DNA of 5,712 bases. It comes from an uncultured Oribacterium sp. (GTDB taxonomy: Bacteria; Bacillota; Clostridia; Lachnospirales; Lachnospiraceae). The stretch lies in contig CAKQPT010000062.1 in the NCBI GenBank assembly GCA_934270345.1, forward strand, positions 1 to 5,712. The letters run 5' to 3'. The position numbers and the translations under genes were made by a program. Below are positions 1 through 4,993 of the stretch, piece after piece; within the stretch, counting starts at the first letter, position 1; every line of letters starts with the position of its first letter. Below the pieces are notes generated by a model that was given only the letters and a program-made list of their open reading frames with translations, was not told the origin of the DNA and ran no database searches.

Positions 1-444
1 ACGATCGTCGAGCACGGCGGCAGTCTTCCGGGTGTTTCCTCGAACTTCTCCTTCTGCCCGCAGGAAAATGTCGGCGTTGTGGTGCTCTGCAACACGATGG
101 ATGTTTCCGTGGCGGCGATCGCCGATGCAGCGATGCGTGTATACTTCGGCCTCGATGCGGCAGAACCGCGTCCGGAGCATGCAGCACGGAACTGGACGGA
201 AGTGGAAGTGGCAGAGCTCGCCGGTGAGTATGTATCCGGTGAGGGCGATGCATTCAGCCTGAAGGCAGAAAACGGAAGCTTATCCATGACGATCAATGGA
301 AAGCCGGCGGAGCTTCAGTCGGTATACGCATGGCAGGGCATGGTACGGAAGAAGTATGCTGACATCTACCTGACCGCCATCCGTGACGAGGAAGGGCACG
401 TCTATGCTGCGCATTACGGCAGCCGGATCTTCCCGAAGATGTAG
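1..444 (+). CDS. Serine hydrolase, beta-lactamase/PBP4-like family, C-terminal part (5' truncated by window)
   Basis: The reading frame is open from base 1 and ends at TAG 442-444, giving 147 visible residues; the start lies outside the window. The first residues contain HGGSLPG (residues 5-11), which matches the third conserved motif ([H/K]-[T/S/G]-G) of class C beta-lactamase-related serine hydrolases. The hydrophobic strand GVVVLCN that follows is typical after it. From about residue 65 the sequence (LAGEYVSGEG..., then a beta-rich tail) resembles the small C-terminal domain often found in these hydrolases. The catalytic SxxK and YxN motifs would lie upstream and cannot be checked. Members cleave D-amino-acid peptides, cell-wall fragments or esters, often outside the cytoplasm; the substrate here is unknown and no signal peptide can be seen. 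It is transcribed alone towards the terminator at 543-579 and convergently with the LysR gene. Family assignment is fairly sure, specific function is not. Confidence 0.75.
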   Translation, partial: TIVEHGGSLPGVSSNFSFCPQENVGVVVLCNTMDVSVAAIADAAMRVYFGLDAAEPRPEHAARNWTEVEVAELAGEYVSGEGDAFSLKAENGSLSMTINGKPAELQSVYAWQGMVRKKYADIYLTAIRDEEGHVYAAHYGSRIFPKM

Positions 445-474
445 ATACAGATCGTATTTACGTATTGCTTTCGA

Positions 475-520
475 ATCAGAATGTTCAGATGAGCAGCTTC
501 TGATGAAAATAATCTGAACA
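475..520 (+). repeat. Two overlapping inverted repeats in the 3' region of the serine hydrolase gene
   Basis: TGTTCAGAT (482-490) is the perfect reverse complement of ATCTGAACA (512-520). ATCAGA (475-480) is the perfect reverse complement of TCTGAT (499-504). The two pairings interleave, so in RNA they could form either alternative hairpins or a pseudoknot. There is no U tract, so neither is a terminator in itself; the canonical terminator follows at 543. A role in 3' end stability is possible but unproven. Confidence 0.4.
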
Positions 521-542
521 GGAAAATTTCATAAGTGTAGAT

Positions 543-579
543 AGAGGCCCACGTTTCCGGTGAACGTGGACCTCTTTTT
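543..579 (+). terminator. Rho-independent terminator of the serine hydrolase gene
   Basis: AGAGG (543-547) pairs with CCTCT (571-575) and CCACGTT (549-555) pairs with AACGTGG (563-569), with a single C-A mismatch between the two blocks and a 7-base loop. A run of five T (575-579) follows on the plus strand. On the minus strand there is no T run, so it serves the upstream plus-strand gene and not the convergent regulator gene. Confidence 0.85.
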
Positions 580-607
580 GTATACAAATCTGTGGATGGC
601 AGACGAT

Positions 608-622
608 CTGCTGGCGCAGCAG
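608..622 (-). other. Small hairpin just downstream of the LysR gene
   Basis: CTGCTG (608-613) and CAGCAG (617-622) form a 6-bp stem with a 3-base loop, 14 bases beyond the regulator's stop codon on the minus strand. No T run follows on that strand, so a terminator role is doubtful. No other terminator for the regulator is visible in the gap. Confidence 0.25.
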
Positions 623-636
623 GATAAGAGAGATGC

Positions 637-1512
637 TTATGATGGCAGCGTATAGTGCTGAACGAATTTAATAAACTGCTCCGTTCGCTGGGAGATGAAG
701 GAGCCCTTTTTCCAGATGATGCCGAAGTGTGAATGTGCCAGCGGCTCGAGTGGCAGCTGCACGAAATCGCGTGGATTCACCGCGATGGAGGAGTAGAGGA
801 AGGCTCCACAATCGCCACCACGAACCGTATTTAAGGTCGTATAAAGCTGACTGCTGTACATGTACACGGTCGGCTTGATTTTTGCAGCATTGTACTTCTC
901 GAGGATCTGCCGGTTCAGAACAGAGTCTGTGTTCAAAAGGATGATGCGCTCGCCATCGAGCATGTTCATCGTAAGCTTTTCACGATCCGCATAGCGATGC
1001 GAACGGGAAATGCAGTACACGACATGATTCTCCATGATTTCATGTGCGTTGTACTGCTCGAGGTTTGAAAAATCCATATTGACGAAGGCGAGATCCAGCA
1101 GCTCGGAATCCAGCAGCTTTCGTGCACGAACGCTTCCATACTCGTAAAGCTCTACCGGGGTATCGTACTTTTCATGAAATGCGTCGATGATACGTGGGAA
1201 GAGAACCGTACTGATGAGCGGAGGAATCGCGATCTTCAGCGGACGTGTAGTGGAGGAGATGCTCGAAAACTCGGAATACAGTTCCCGGCTCTGCTGCAGC
1301 AGATCATCCGCTTTCTGGTAAAACAGATTACCTTCCGAGGTGATCGAAATACGATTCCGCTGATGGTTTAGGAGCTTTACATGCAGTTCGTTCTCCAAAT
1401 CTCGGATCGCCATCGATACGGTCGGCTGCGAAACGAAGAGCTCCTCGGCAGCACGGGAAATACTGTGGTAGCGGCAGACGGCGCAGAAATATTCTAATTG
1501 AGTCAGTGTCAT
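637..1512 (-). CDS. LysR-type transcriptional regulator, likely controller of the divergent tartrate operon
   Basis: The protein has 291 residues, a normal length for the family. Residues 1-62 are the winged helix-turn-helix domain: LTQLEYFCAV opens it, SISRAAEELFVSQPTVS (17-33) is the helix-turn-helix, and RDLENELHVKLL leads into the wing. Residues about 63-85 form the linker helix, and about 90-290 the periplasmic-binding-protein-like effector domain, with the first strand at RPLKIAIPPL. The ATG at 1510-1512 is preceded by a strong Shine-Dalgarno (TGGAGGT, complement of 1518-1524). The gene diverges from the transporter/ttdA/ttdB operon, the usual placement of a LysR protein that senses the pathway substrate and activates its neighbour while repressing itself. 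E. coli has the same logic with TtdR (LysR family) beside ttdABT. Whether this protein is orthologous to TtdR cannot be judged here, so no symbol is given. Effector is inferred to be tartrate or a related dicarboxylate. Confidence 0.9.
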   Translation of the reverse strand: MTLTQLEYFCAVCRYHSISRAAEELFVSQPTVSMAIRDLENELHVKLLNHQRNRISITSEGNLFYQKADDLLQQSRELYSEFSSISSTTRPLKIAIPPLISTVLFPRIIDAFHEKYDTPVELYEYGSVRARKLLDSELLDLAFVNMDFSNLEQYNAHEIMENHVVYCISRSHRYADREKLTMNMLDGERIILLNTDSVLNRQILEKYNAAKIKPTVYMYSSQLYTTLNTVRGGDCGAFLYSSIAVNPRDFVQLPLEPLAHSHFGIIWKKGSFISQRTEQFIKFVQHYTLPS

Positions 1513-1557
1513 GGTTTACCTCCAGGATACATGTATGGACGATGCTTCTATCTCTAT

Positions 1558-1585
1558 AGTATAAGAAAAACCTATGCTAATGCAA
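1558..1585 (-). promoter_or_regulatory. Proposed sigma-A promoter of the LysR gene
   Basis: Read on the minus strand, TTGCAT (1585-1580) is a good -35 and TATACT (1563-1558) a good -10, separated by 16 bases. Transcription would begin near 1551 and give a leader of about 40 bases before the ATG at 1512. Confidence 0.6.
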
Positions 1586-1596
1586 GTTATATCAAA

Positions 1597-1625
1597 TGTA
1601 CATCTGACTGACACCGATGCATAAT
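1597..1625 (+). promoter_or_regulatory. Proposed promoter of the transporter/ttdA/ttdB operon
   Basis: TGTACA (1597-1602, 4 of 6 matches to TTGACA) and CATAAT (1620-1625, 5 of 6 matches to TATAAT) are 17 bases apart. Transcription would start near 1632, giving a leader of about 90 bases. The -35 is weak, as expected for a promoter that needs a LysR activator. The two divergent -35 elements are only 11 bases apart (1586-1596), so a protein bound there could affect both. A weak dyad TATAA (1560-1564) / TTATA (1587-1591) spans the regulator promoter; no clean T-N11-A operator was identified. Confidence 0.4.
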
Positions 1626-1642
1626 GAAAACAACGAAGAGAA

Positions 1643-1668
1643 ACCGGCCGGTCATCTTCTGGGAGATG
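1643..1668 (+). other. Palindrome and small hairpin in the operon leader
   Basis: ACCGGCCGGT (1643-1652) is a perfect 10-bp palindrome. It is followed directly by CATCTT (1653-1658) and GAGATG (1663-1668), which can form a 6-bp stem (one U-G pair) with a 4-base loop. Both lie inside the inferred mRNA leader, over 40 bases before the ribosome binding site. They do not match a riboswitch known to me; a function is uncertain. Confidence 0.25.
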
Positions 1669-1721
1669 GGTGAATGTGATCATTGATTATGTAGTACCCC
1701 TGAGATGAAAAGGAGAAGTAT

Positions 1722-2993
1722 ATGAATCCGGCAATAATAACACTTTTATTTCTGGCATTTGCCATCGTGATGTTCGTGAGTGAGAAGATCCCACTGGGTT
1801 TAACCTCCATGATCGTGTGTGTGGGACTGATCGTCACCGGCGTTCTCGGATGGAAAGATGCCTTCGCAGGTTTTATCGACAGCAATGTCATCCTGTTTGT
1901 AGCGATGTTTGTCGTAGGTGGTGCACTGTTTGAGACAGGTATGGCAAACAAAATCGGTGGTCTCGTAACGAAGTTTGCGAAGAGCGAGCGTAGCCTGATT
2001 GTCGCGATCATGCTGATCGTCGGACTGATGAGTGGCGTTCTTTCGAACACAGGAACCGCAGCAATCCTGATTCCGGTCGTCATCGGTATCGCCGCAAAGT
2101 CCGGCTTTAAGAGATCGAGACTCCTGATGCCACTGGTATTTGCAGCGGCGATGGGCGGTAATCTTTCCCTGATCGGTGCACCGGGCAACATGATCGGACA
2201 GTCCGTTCTCGAGGAAGCGACGGGACAGAGCTTCGGCTTTTTCGAATATGCCATCGTCGGTTTACCGATTCTGATTGTCGGCATCCTGTTTTATGCCACC
2301 ATCGGTTTTAAGCTGCTCCCGAATCATGATGTTCAGGATGAGGGTGGTGCGTTTGATACGGAAAAGGACTTCAGCGATGTTCCGAAGTGGAAGCAGATCC
2401 TTTCCCTCGTGATTCTGATTGCCACACTGATCGGTATGATCTTCGAGGATAAGATCGGCATCAAGCTCTGCGTAACCGGTTCGATCGGAGCACTGCTCCT
2501 GGTACTGACCGGGGTCATCTCCGAGAAGGATGCGATTCAGTCCATCGATCTGAAGACGATCTTCCTTTTCGGTGGAACCCTTTCCCTCGCAGCGGCGCTG
2601 AAAAGCACCGGCGCAGGTGAGATGATCGCCTCCACGGTCATCGGCCTGCTGGGCGACAATCCGTCGCCACTGCTCCTGACCTTCGTGGTCTTCATCATCT
2701 GCGCGGTACTGACGAACTTCATGTCAAACACCGCAACCACCGCGCTGATGGCGCCGATCTGTCTCGCCATCGCCCAGGGCATGGGTGCTGATCCGAGAGC
2801 GGTCCTGATGGCATGTGTCATCGGAGGCTCCTGCGCATATGCAACACCGATCGGTATGCCGGCCAACACCATGGTTTTAGGTGTCGGTGGTTATAAGTTT
2901 AAGGATTATGTAAAGTCTGGTTTGCCTCTGATCGTGATCGCAACCATCGTGAGCATGATCATCCTTCCGATCGCATTCCCGTTCTTCCCATAA
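1722..2993 (+). CDS. SLC13/DASS-type anion transporter, probable tartrate or C4-dicarboxylate carrier
   Basis: The protein has 423 residues, nearly all in hydrophobic segments (for example 5-20, 28-43, 56-71, 92-107, 113-126, 176-195, 228-241, 248-266, 280-292, 318-331, 402-420), with one hydrophilic loop at about 200-224. It shows the internal repeat expected of the DASS/SLC13 (ion transporter) superfamily: SNTGTAA (108-114) and SNTATTA (335-341). These SNT motifs form the helical-hairpin tips that bind sodium and the carboxylate substrate in VcINDY-like proteins. GGNLSLIGAPGNMI (145-158) and YATPIGMPANTMV (373-385) are the matching second motifs of each half. AAGGAG (1710-1715) sits 6 bases before the ATG. 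Position as first gene before ttdA and ttdB indicates uptake of their substrate, by sodium symport or exchange with succinate. E. coli TtdT is a DASS antiporter of 487 residues; this protein is about 60 residues shorter and may belong to another branch, so no symbol is given. Exact substrate is inferred from context. Confidence 0.85.
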   Translation: MNPAIITLLFLAFAIVMFVSEKIPLGLTSMIVCVGLIVTGVLGWKDAFAGFIDSNVILFVAMFVVGGALFETGMANKIGGLVTKFAKSERSLIVAIMLIVGLMSGVLSNTGTAAILIPVVIGIAAKSGFKRSRLLMPLVFAAAMGGNLSLIGAPGNMIGQSVLEEATGQSFGFFEYAIVGLPILIVGILFYATIGFKLLPNHDVQDEGGAFDTEKDFSDVPKWKQILSLVILIATLIGMIFEDKIGIKLCVTGSIGALLLVLTGVISEKDAIQSIDLKTIFLFGGTLSLAAALKSTGAGEMIASTVIGLLGDNPSPLLLTFVVFIICAVLTNFMSNTATTALMAPICLAIAQGMGADPRAVLMACVIGGSCAYATPIGMPANTMVLGVGGYKFKDYVKSGLPLIVIATIVSMIILPIAFPFFP

Positions 2994-3030
2994 GGCGAAG
3001 GATGCAAGATACAACATTTCATTAACCCAC

Positions 3031-3051
3031 GCGGACAGGCTCCGCAGTTTT
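3031..3051 (+). other. Small hairpin with T run between transporter gene and ttdA
   Basis: GCGGA (3031-3035) and TCCGC (3041-3045) can form a 5-bp stem with a 5-base loop, followed by AGTTTT. It lies in the 74-base gap before ttdA, just ahead of its ribosome binding site. It is too short for a firm terminator call but could cause partial termination or mark an mRNA processing site, separating transporter and enzyme levels. Confidence 0.25.
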
Positions 3052-3067
3052 CAAAAGGAGAATTATT

Positions 3068-3976
3068 ATGGCGAATGAAGCACAGGTTAAGAAGTTAACA
3101 GACATCATGGCACAGTTTGTAGGATTTACAGCGAAGAAGCTGCCGGATGATGTCATCGCAAAGCTCGACGAGTTAAGACAGAAGGAAGATTCCCCGATGG
3201 CAAAGGTCATCTACGATACCATGTTCCGTAACCAGGAGCTCGCTGTGAAGCTGGATCGCCCGTCCTGCCAGGACACCGGTGTCCTTCAGTTCTGGGTAAA
3301 GTGCGGTACGAAGTTCCCGCTCATCGATGAGCTCGAGGCACTCCTCAAGGAGGCAGTGGTACAGACGACCATCGATACACCGCTTCGTCACAACTCCGTC
3401 GAGACCTTCGACGAGTACAACACCGGAAAGAACGTCGGCAAGGGAACCCCGACCGTATGGTGGGATATCGTTCCGAATTCCGACCAGTGTGAGATCTACA
3501 CCTACATGGCAGGTGGCGGATGTACCCTTCCGGGTAACGCGACTGTTCTGATGCCAGGTGAGGGCTACGAGGGTATCACGAAGTTCGTCCTGGATCGTAT
3601 GACCAGCTATGGCCTCAATGCCTGCCCGCCGCTTCTCGTCGGTGTCGGCGTCGGTACATCCGTAGAGACGGCAGCATTGAACTCCAAGAAGGCACTGATG
3701 AGACCGATCGGCTCACATAACGAAAATGAGCGTGCAGCGAAGATGGAGAAGCTGCTCGAGGACGGTATCAATGCAATCGGCCTGGGACCACAGGGCATGG
3801 GTGGAAAGTACTCCGTGATGGGCGTCAATATCGAAAACACTGCACGTCATCCGTCGGCGATCGGTGTTGCGGTCAATGTCGGCTGCTGGAGCCATCGTCG
3901 TGGCCACATCGTGTTTGATAAGGACCTGAATTTCACCGTAGATACACATACCGGTTTTGAGTACAAGGAAGCCTGA
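3068..3976 (+). CDS. ttdA: L(+)-tartrate dehydratase, alpha subunit
   Basis: With TtdB it dehydrates L-tartrate to oxaloacetate in the cytoplasm, using an oxygen-sensitive [4Fe-4S] cluster like that of class I fumarases. The 302 residues match the family length (E. coli TtdA is 303) and can be followed along E. coli TtdA nearly end to end. Three cysteines sit in the expected cluster-binding contexts: C67 in SCQDTG, C186 in NACPPLLVGVG, and C273 in GCWSHRRG. Features that point to tartrate dehydratase rather than two-subunit fumarase include TPLRHNSVETFDEYNTGKN (104-122) and YMAGGGCTLPG (146-156), where fumarase alpha subunits usually have a lysine-containing KGGGSEN type motif. The ATG follows AAGGAG (3055-3060) by 7 bases. 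It lies 74 bases after the transporter gene and 23 bases before ttdB. A related dehydratase activity on another hydroxy-acid remains possible, as substrate range in this family is broad. Confidence 0.9.
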   Translation: MANEAQVKKLTDIMAQFVGFTAKKLPDDVIAKLDELRQKEDSPMAKVIYDTMFRNQELAVKLDRPSCQDTGVLQFWVKCGTKFPLIDELEALLKEAVVQTTIDTPLRHNSVETFDEYNTGKNVGKGTPTVWWDIVPNSDQCEIYTYMAGGGCTLPGNATVLMPGEGYEGITKFVLDRMTSYGLNACPPLLVGVGVGTSVETAALNSKKALMRPIGSHNENERAAKMEKLLEDGINAIGLGPQGMGGKYSVMGVNIENTARHPSAIGVAVNVGCWSHRRGHIVFDKDLNFTVDTHTGFEYKEA

Positions 3977-3999
3977 GTGGCACAGGAAGGAGATCAATT

Positions 4000-4629
4000 A
4001 TGTCAGTTAGAATGGAAGATGGAAAGAAGATTCTGGTAACCCCGGTCAGCGCAGAGGACCTCAAGGATATTCATATCGGCGATATCGTATACCTCGATGG
4101 TGATATCACGACCTGCCGTGACGTGGCACACCGCCGCGTCGTAGAGGAGGGCAGAGAGATTCCGGTCGATGTACGTGATGCAGCCATCCTGCATGCCGGC
4201 CCGATCATTCGCCCGCTCGGCGATGAGAAGTATGAGATGGTTTCGGTCGGACCGACTACCTCGATGCGTATGGAGAAGTTTGAGTATGAGTTCGTACAGA
4301 CCACCGGCGTGCGTGTGATCGTCGGCAAGGGTGGCATGAAGACCAATACCGAGCGTGCATGTAAGGACTTCGGTGCGATCCACTGCGTATTCCCGGCTGG
4401 TAATGCCGTTGTCGCTGCCACCGAGGTACAGGAGATCGTCGAGGCACAGTGGAAGGATCTCGGCATGCCGGAGACCCTTTGGCACTGCCACGTGAAGGAG
4501 TTCGGACCGCTGATCGTTTCGATCGATGCAGAGGGTCGCAACTACTTCGAGGAGAAGAAGGTCGAGTACAATCAGAAGAAGGATGAGCAGTACGAGATCA
4601 TCTCGAAGCAGGTAGGCTTCATCAAGTAA
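4000..4629 (+). CDS. ttdB: L(+)-tartrate dehydratase, beta subunit
   Basis: This is the partner subunit of TtdA, corresponding to the C-terminal swivelling domain of single-chain class I fumarases, and it supplies substrate-binding and catalytic residues at the subunit interface. The 209 residues compare with 201 in E. coli TtdB; the extra residues are mostly at the N terminus (MSVRMEDG before KKILVTP). Conserved stretches seen in order are TCRDVAHRR (38-46), LHAGPIIR (64-71), SVGPTTSMRMEKFE (82-95), VGKGGM (108-113), FPAGNAVVAAT (131-141) and VKEFGPLIVSID (165-176). The chosen ATG has AAGGAG (3987-3992) 7 bases upstream; the next in-frame ATG at 4012 lacks such a site. The gene is 23 bases after ttdA, so co-transcription and coordinate translation are likely. 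No gene follows on this strand before the terminator at 4781-4817. Confidence 0.9.
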   Translation: MSVRMEDGKKILVTPVSAEDLKDIHIGDIVYLDGDITTCRDVAHRRVVEEGREIPVDVRDAAILHAGPIIRPLGDEKYEMVSVGPTTSMRMEKFEYEFVQTTGVRVIVGKGGMKTNTERACKDFGAIHCVFPAGNAVVAATEVQEIVEAQWKDLGMPETLWHCHVKEFGPLIVSIDAEGRNYFEEKKVEYNQKKDEQYEIISKQVGFIK

Positions 4630-4728
4630 TCCCCCACAGGTTTCTCCTTAAAATGTCCCCCTGGATTCCGGTCATCCCCCTTTAAGACCGGAATCCGAAC
4701 GATGTTTACCGTCTCCTCCCCTGGGGAC
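4630..4728 (+). ncRNA. C-rich structured 3' region of the ttd operon, possible 3'UTR-derived regulatory RNA
   Basis: The stretch holds four TCCCC motifs: TCCCCC at 4630, 4656 and 4675, and TCCCC at 4717. A perfect 11-bp stem, GGATTCCGGTC (4663-4673) with GACCGGAATCC (4686-4696), has a 12-base loop that displays TCCCCC. A second hairpin, GTCTCC (4711-4716) with GGGGAC (4723-4728), one U-G pair, has the 6-base loop TCCCCT. Neither hairpin has a T run, so they are not ordinary terminators. TTCTCCTT (4642-4649) is the reverse complement of AAGGAGAA in the operon's ribosome binding sites. GTCCCC (4655-4660) could instead pair with GGGGAC (4723-4728) to close the domain. In Gram-positive bacteria, UCCCC motifs in loops are the known targeting element of several small RNAs and of the S. 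aureus icaR 3'UTR. A regulatory role here is inference; alternatives are a Rho-loading C-rich tract or a passive stabilising 3' end. Confidence 0.4.
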
Positions 4729-4780
4729 GAAAACATAAAAAGCCTCATAAATGTTAAATCATAGAATTTCCAGGCGCTTA

Positions 4781-4817
4781 TGAAAAAGGCTGTCGCAGAT
4801 GCGGCAGCCTTTTTTCA
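4781..4817. terminator. Bidirectional Rho-independent terminator shared by the ttd operon and the tRNA gene
   Basis: AAAAAGGCTGTCGC (4783-4796) pairs with GCGGCAGCCTTTTT (4801-4814) over 14 bp, one of them G-U, around the loop AGAT (4797-4800). The plus strand ends in six T (4810-4815), and the minus strand in five T (complement of 4787-4783). It lies 6 bases beyond the 3' end of the tRNA gene and about 150 bases beyond ttdB. It is the first convincing terminator for both convergent units. Confidence 0.9.
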
Positions 4818-4823
4818 TGATGA

Positions 4824-4896
4824 TGGAGAGTACAGGACTCGAACCTGCGACCCCTTGCGTGTGATGCAAATGCTCTACCAGCTGAGCTAACCCTCC
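4824..4896 (-). tRNA. tRNA-Val, anticodon CAC
   Basis: Read on the minus strand, the 73 bases fold into a full cloverleaf. The acceptor arm is GGAGGGT with ACTCTCC (one G-U). The D arm is GCTC/GAGC with loop AGCTGGTA. The anticodon arm is TTTGC/GCAAG with the 7-base loop ATCACAC, so the anticodon is CAC, which reads the valine codon GUG. The variable loop is GGGTC, and the T arm is GCAGG/CCTGT with loop TTCGAGT. The discriminator base is A, as expected for valine. CCA is not encoded (TCATC follows) and must be added after transcription. It appears as a single-gene unit ended by the terminator at 4781-4817. Confidence 0.95.
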
Positions 4897-4907
4897 AAAC
4901 AAACATG

Positions 4908-4935
4908 ATTGTAGCACTCTGAAATCAAAAAACAA
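4908..4935 (-). promoter_or_regulatory. Proposed promoter of the tRNA-Val gene
   Basis: On the minus strand TTGTTT (4935-4930) and TACAAT (4913-4908) are separated by 16 bases; the -10 is preceded by TGC, an extended -10 feature. Transcription would start near 4901, about 5 bases before the mature tRNA 5' end. The -35 overlaps the left arm of the hairpin at 4927-4964. Confidence 0.6.
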
Positions 4936-4964
4936 GCAGTTCCGTGGTTGATTGCTGGTTTTTT
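4927..4964. terminator. Symmetric terminator-like hairpin between the divergent tRNA and ABC-F genes
   Basis: AAAAAAC (4927-4933) pairs with GTTTTTT (4958-4964), and after an A-G mismatch AGCAGTT (4935-4941) pairs with GATTGCT (4950-4956, two G-U pairs) around an 8-base loop. Each strand ends in six T, so it could terminate in both directions. However, no gene points into it from either side at close range, and its left arm overlaps the tRNA promoter. It may insulate the two promoters from read-through or be a chance result of A/T runs. Confidence 0.4.
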
Positions 4965-4978
4965 CATGCGTGATACGG

Positions 4979-4984
4979 TATAAT
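4979..4984 (+). promoter_or_regulatory. Consensus -10 box of the ABC-F gene, 9 bases before its ATG
   Basis: TATAAT is a perfect -10. At 17 bases upstream the -35 position is TGGTTT (4956-4961), a weak match. Initiation about 7 bases downstream of the box would be near 4991, only 3 bases from the ATG at 4994, so the transcript would be practically leaderless. The box sits in the odd palindrome GGTAT-A-ATACC (4977-4987), which could serve as an operator. Confidence 0.5.
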
Positions 4985-4993
4985 ACCCTCACT

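Noticed and set aside
577..588. Perfect 12-bp palindrome TTTGTATACAAA
   Set aside because: About one such palindrome is expected by chance in a window of this size, and it lies in a convergent gap with no promoter to control.
1652..2284. 210-codon minus-strand reading frame
   Set aside because: It is antisense to the transporter gene, has no recognisable domain and would run through the operon leader.
4003..4541. Two minus-strand frames of 156 and 162 codons antisense to ttdB
   Set aside because: They overlap a gene with clear family motifs, have no ribosome binding site worth noting and show no known domain.
3068..4629. Two-subunit fumarase instead of tartrate dehydratase
   Set aside because: The PLRHN-x-VE-x-FDE-x-NTGKN segment, the GGGCTLPG motif and near end-to-end agreement with E. 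coli TtdA/TtdB fit tartrate dehydratase better, and the carrier and LysR neighbours agree.
4631..4721. G-quadruplex on the minus strand from the four C runs
   Set aside because: The runs are separated by about 21, 14 and 37 bases, too far apart for a stable quadruplex, and hairpins use the intervening sequence.
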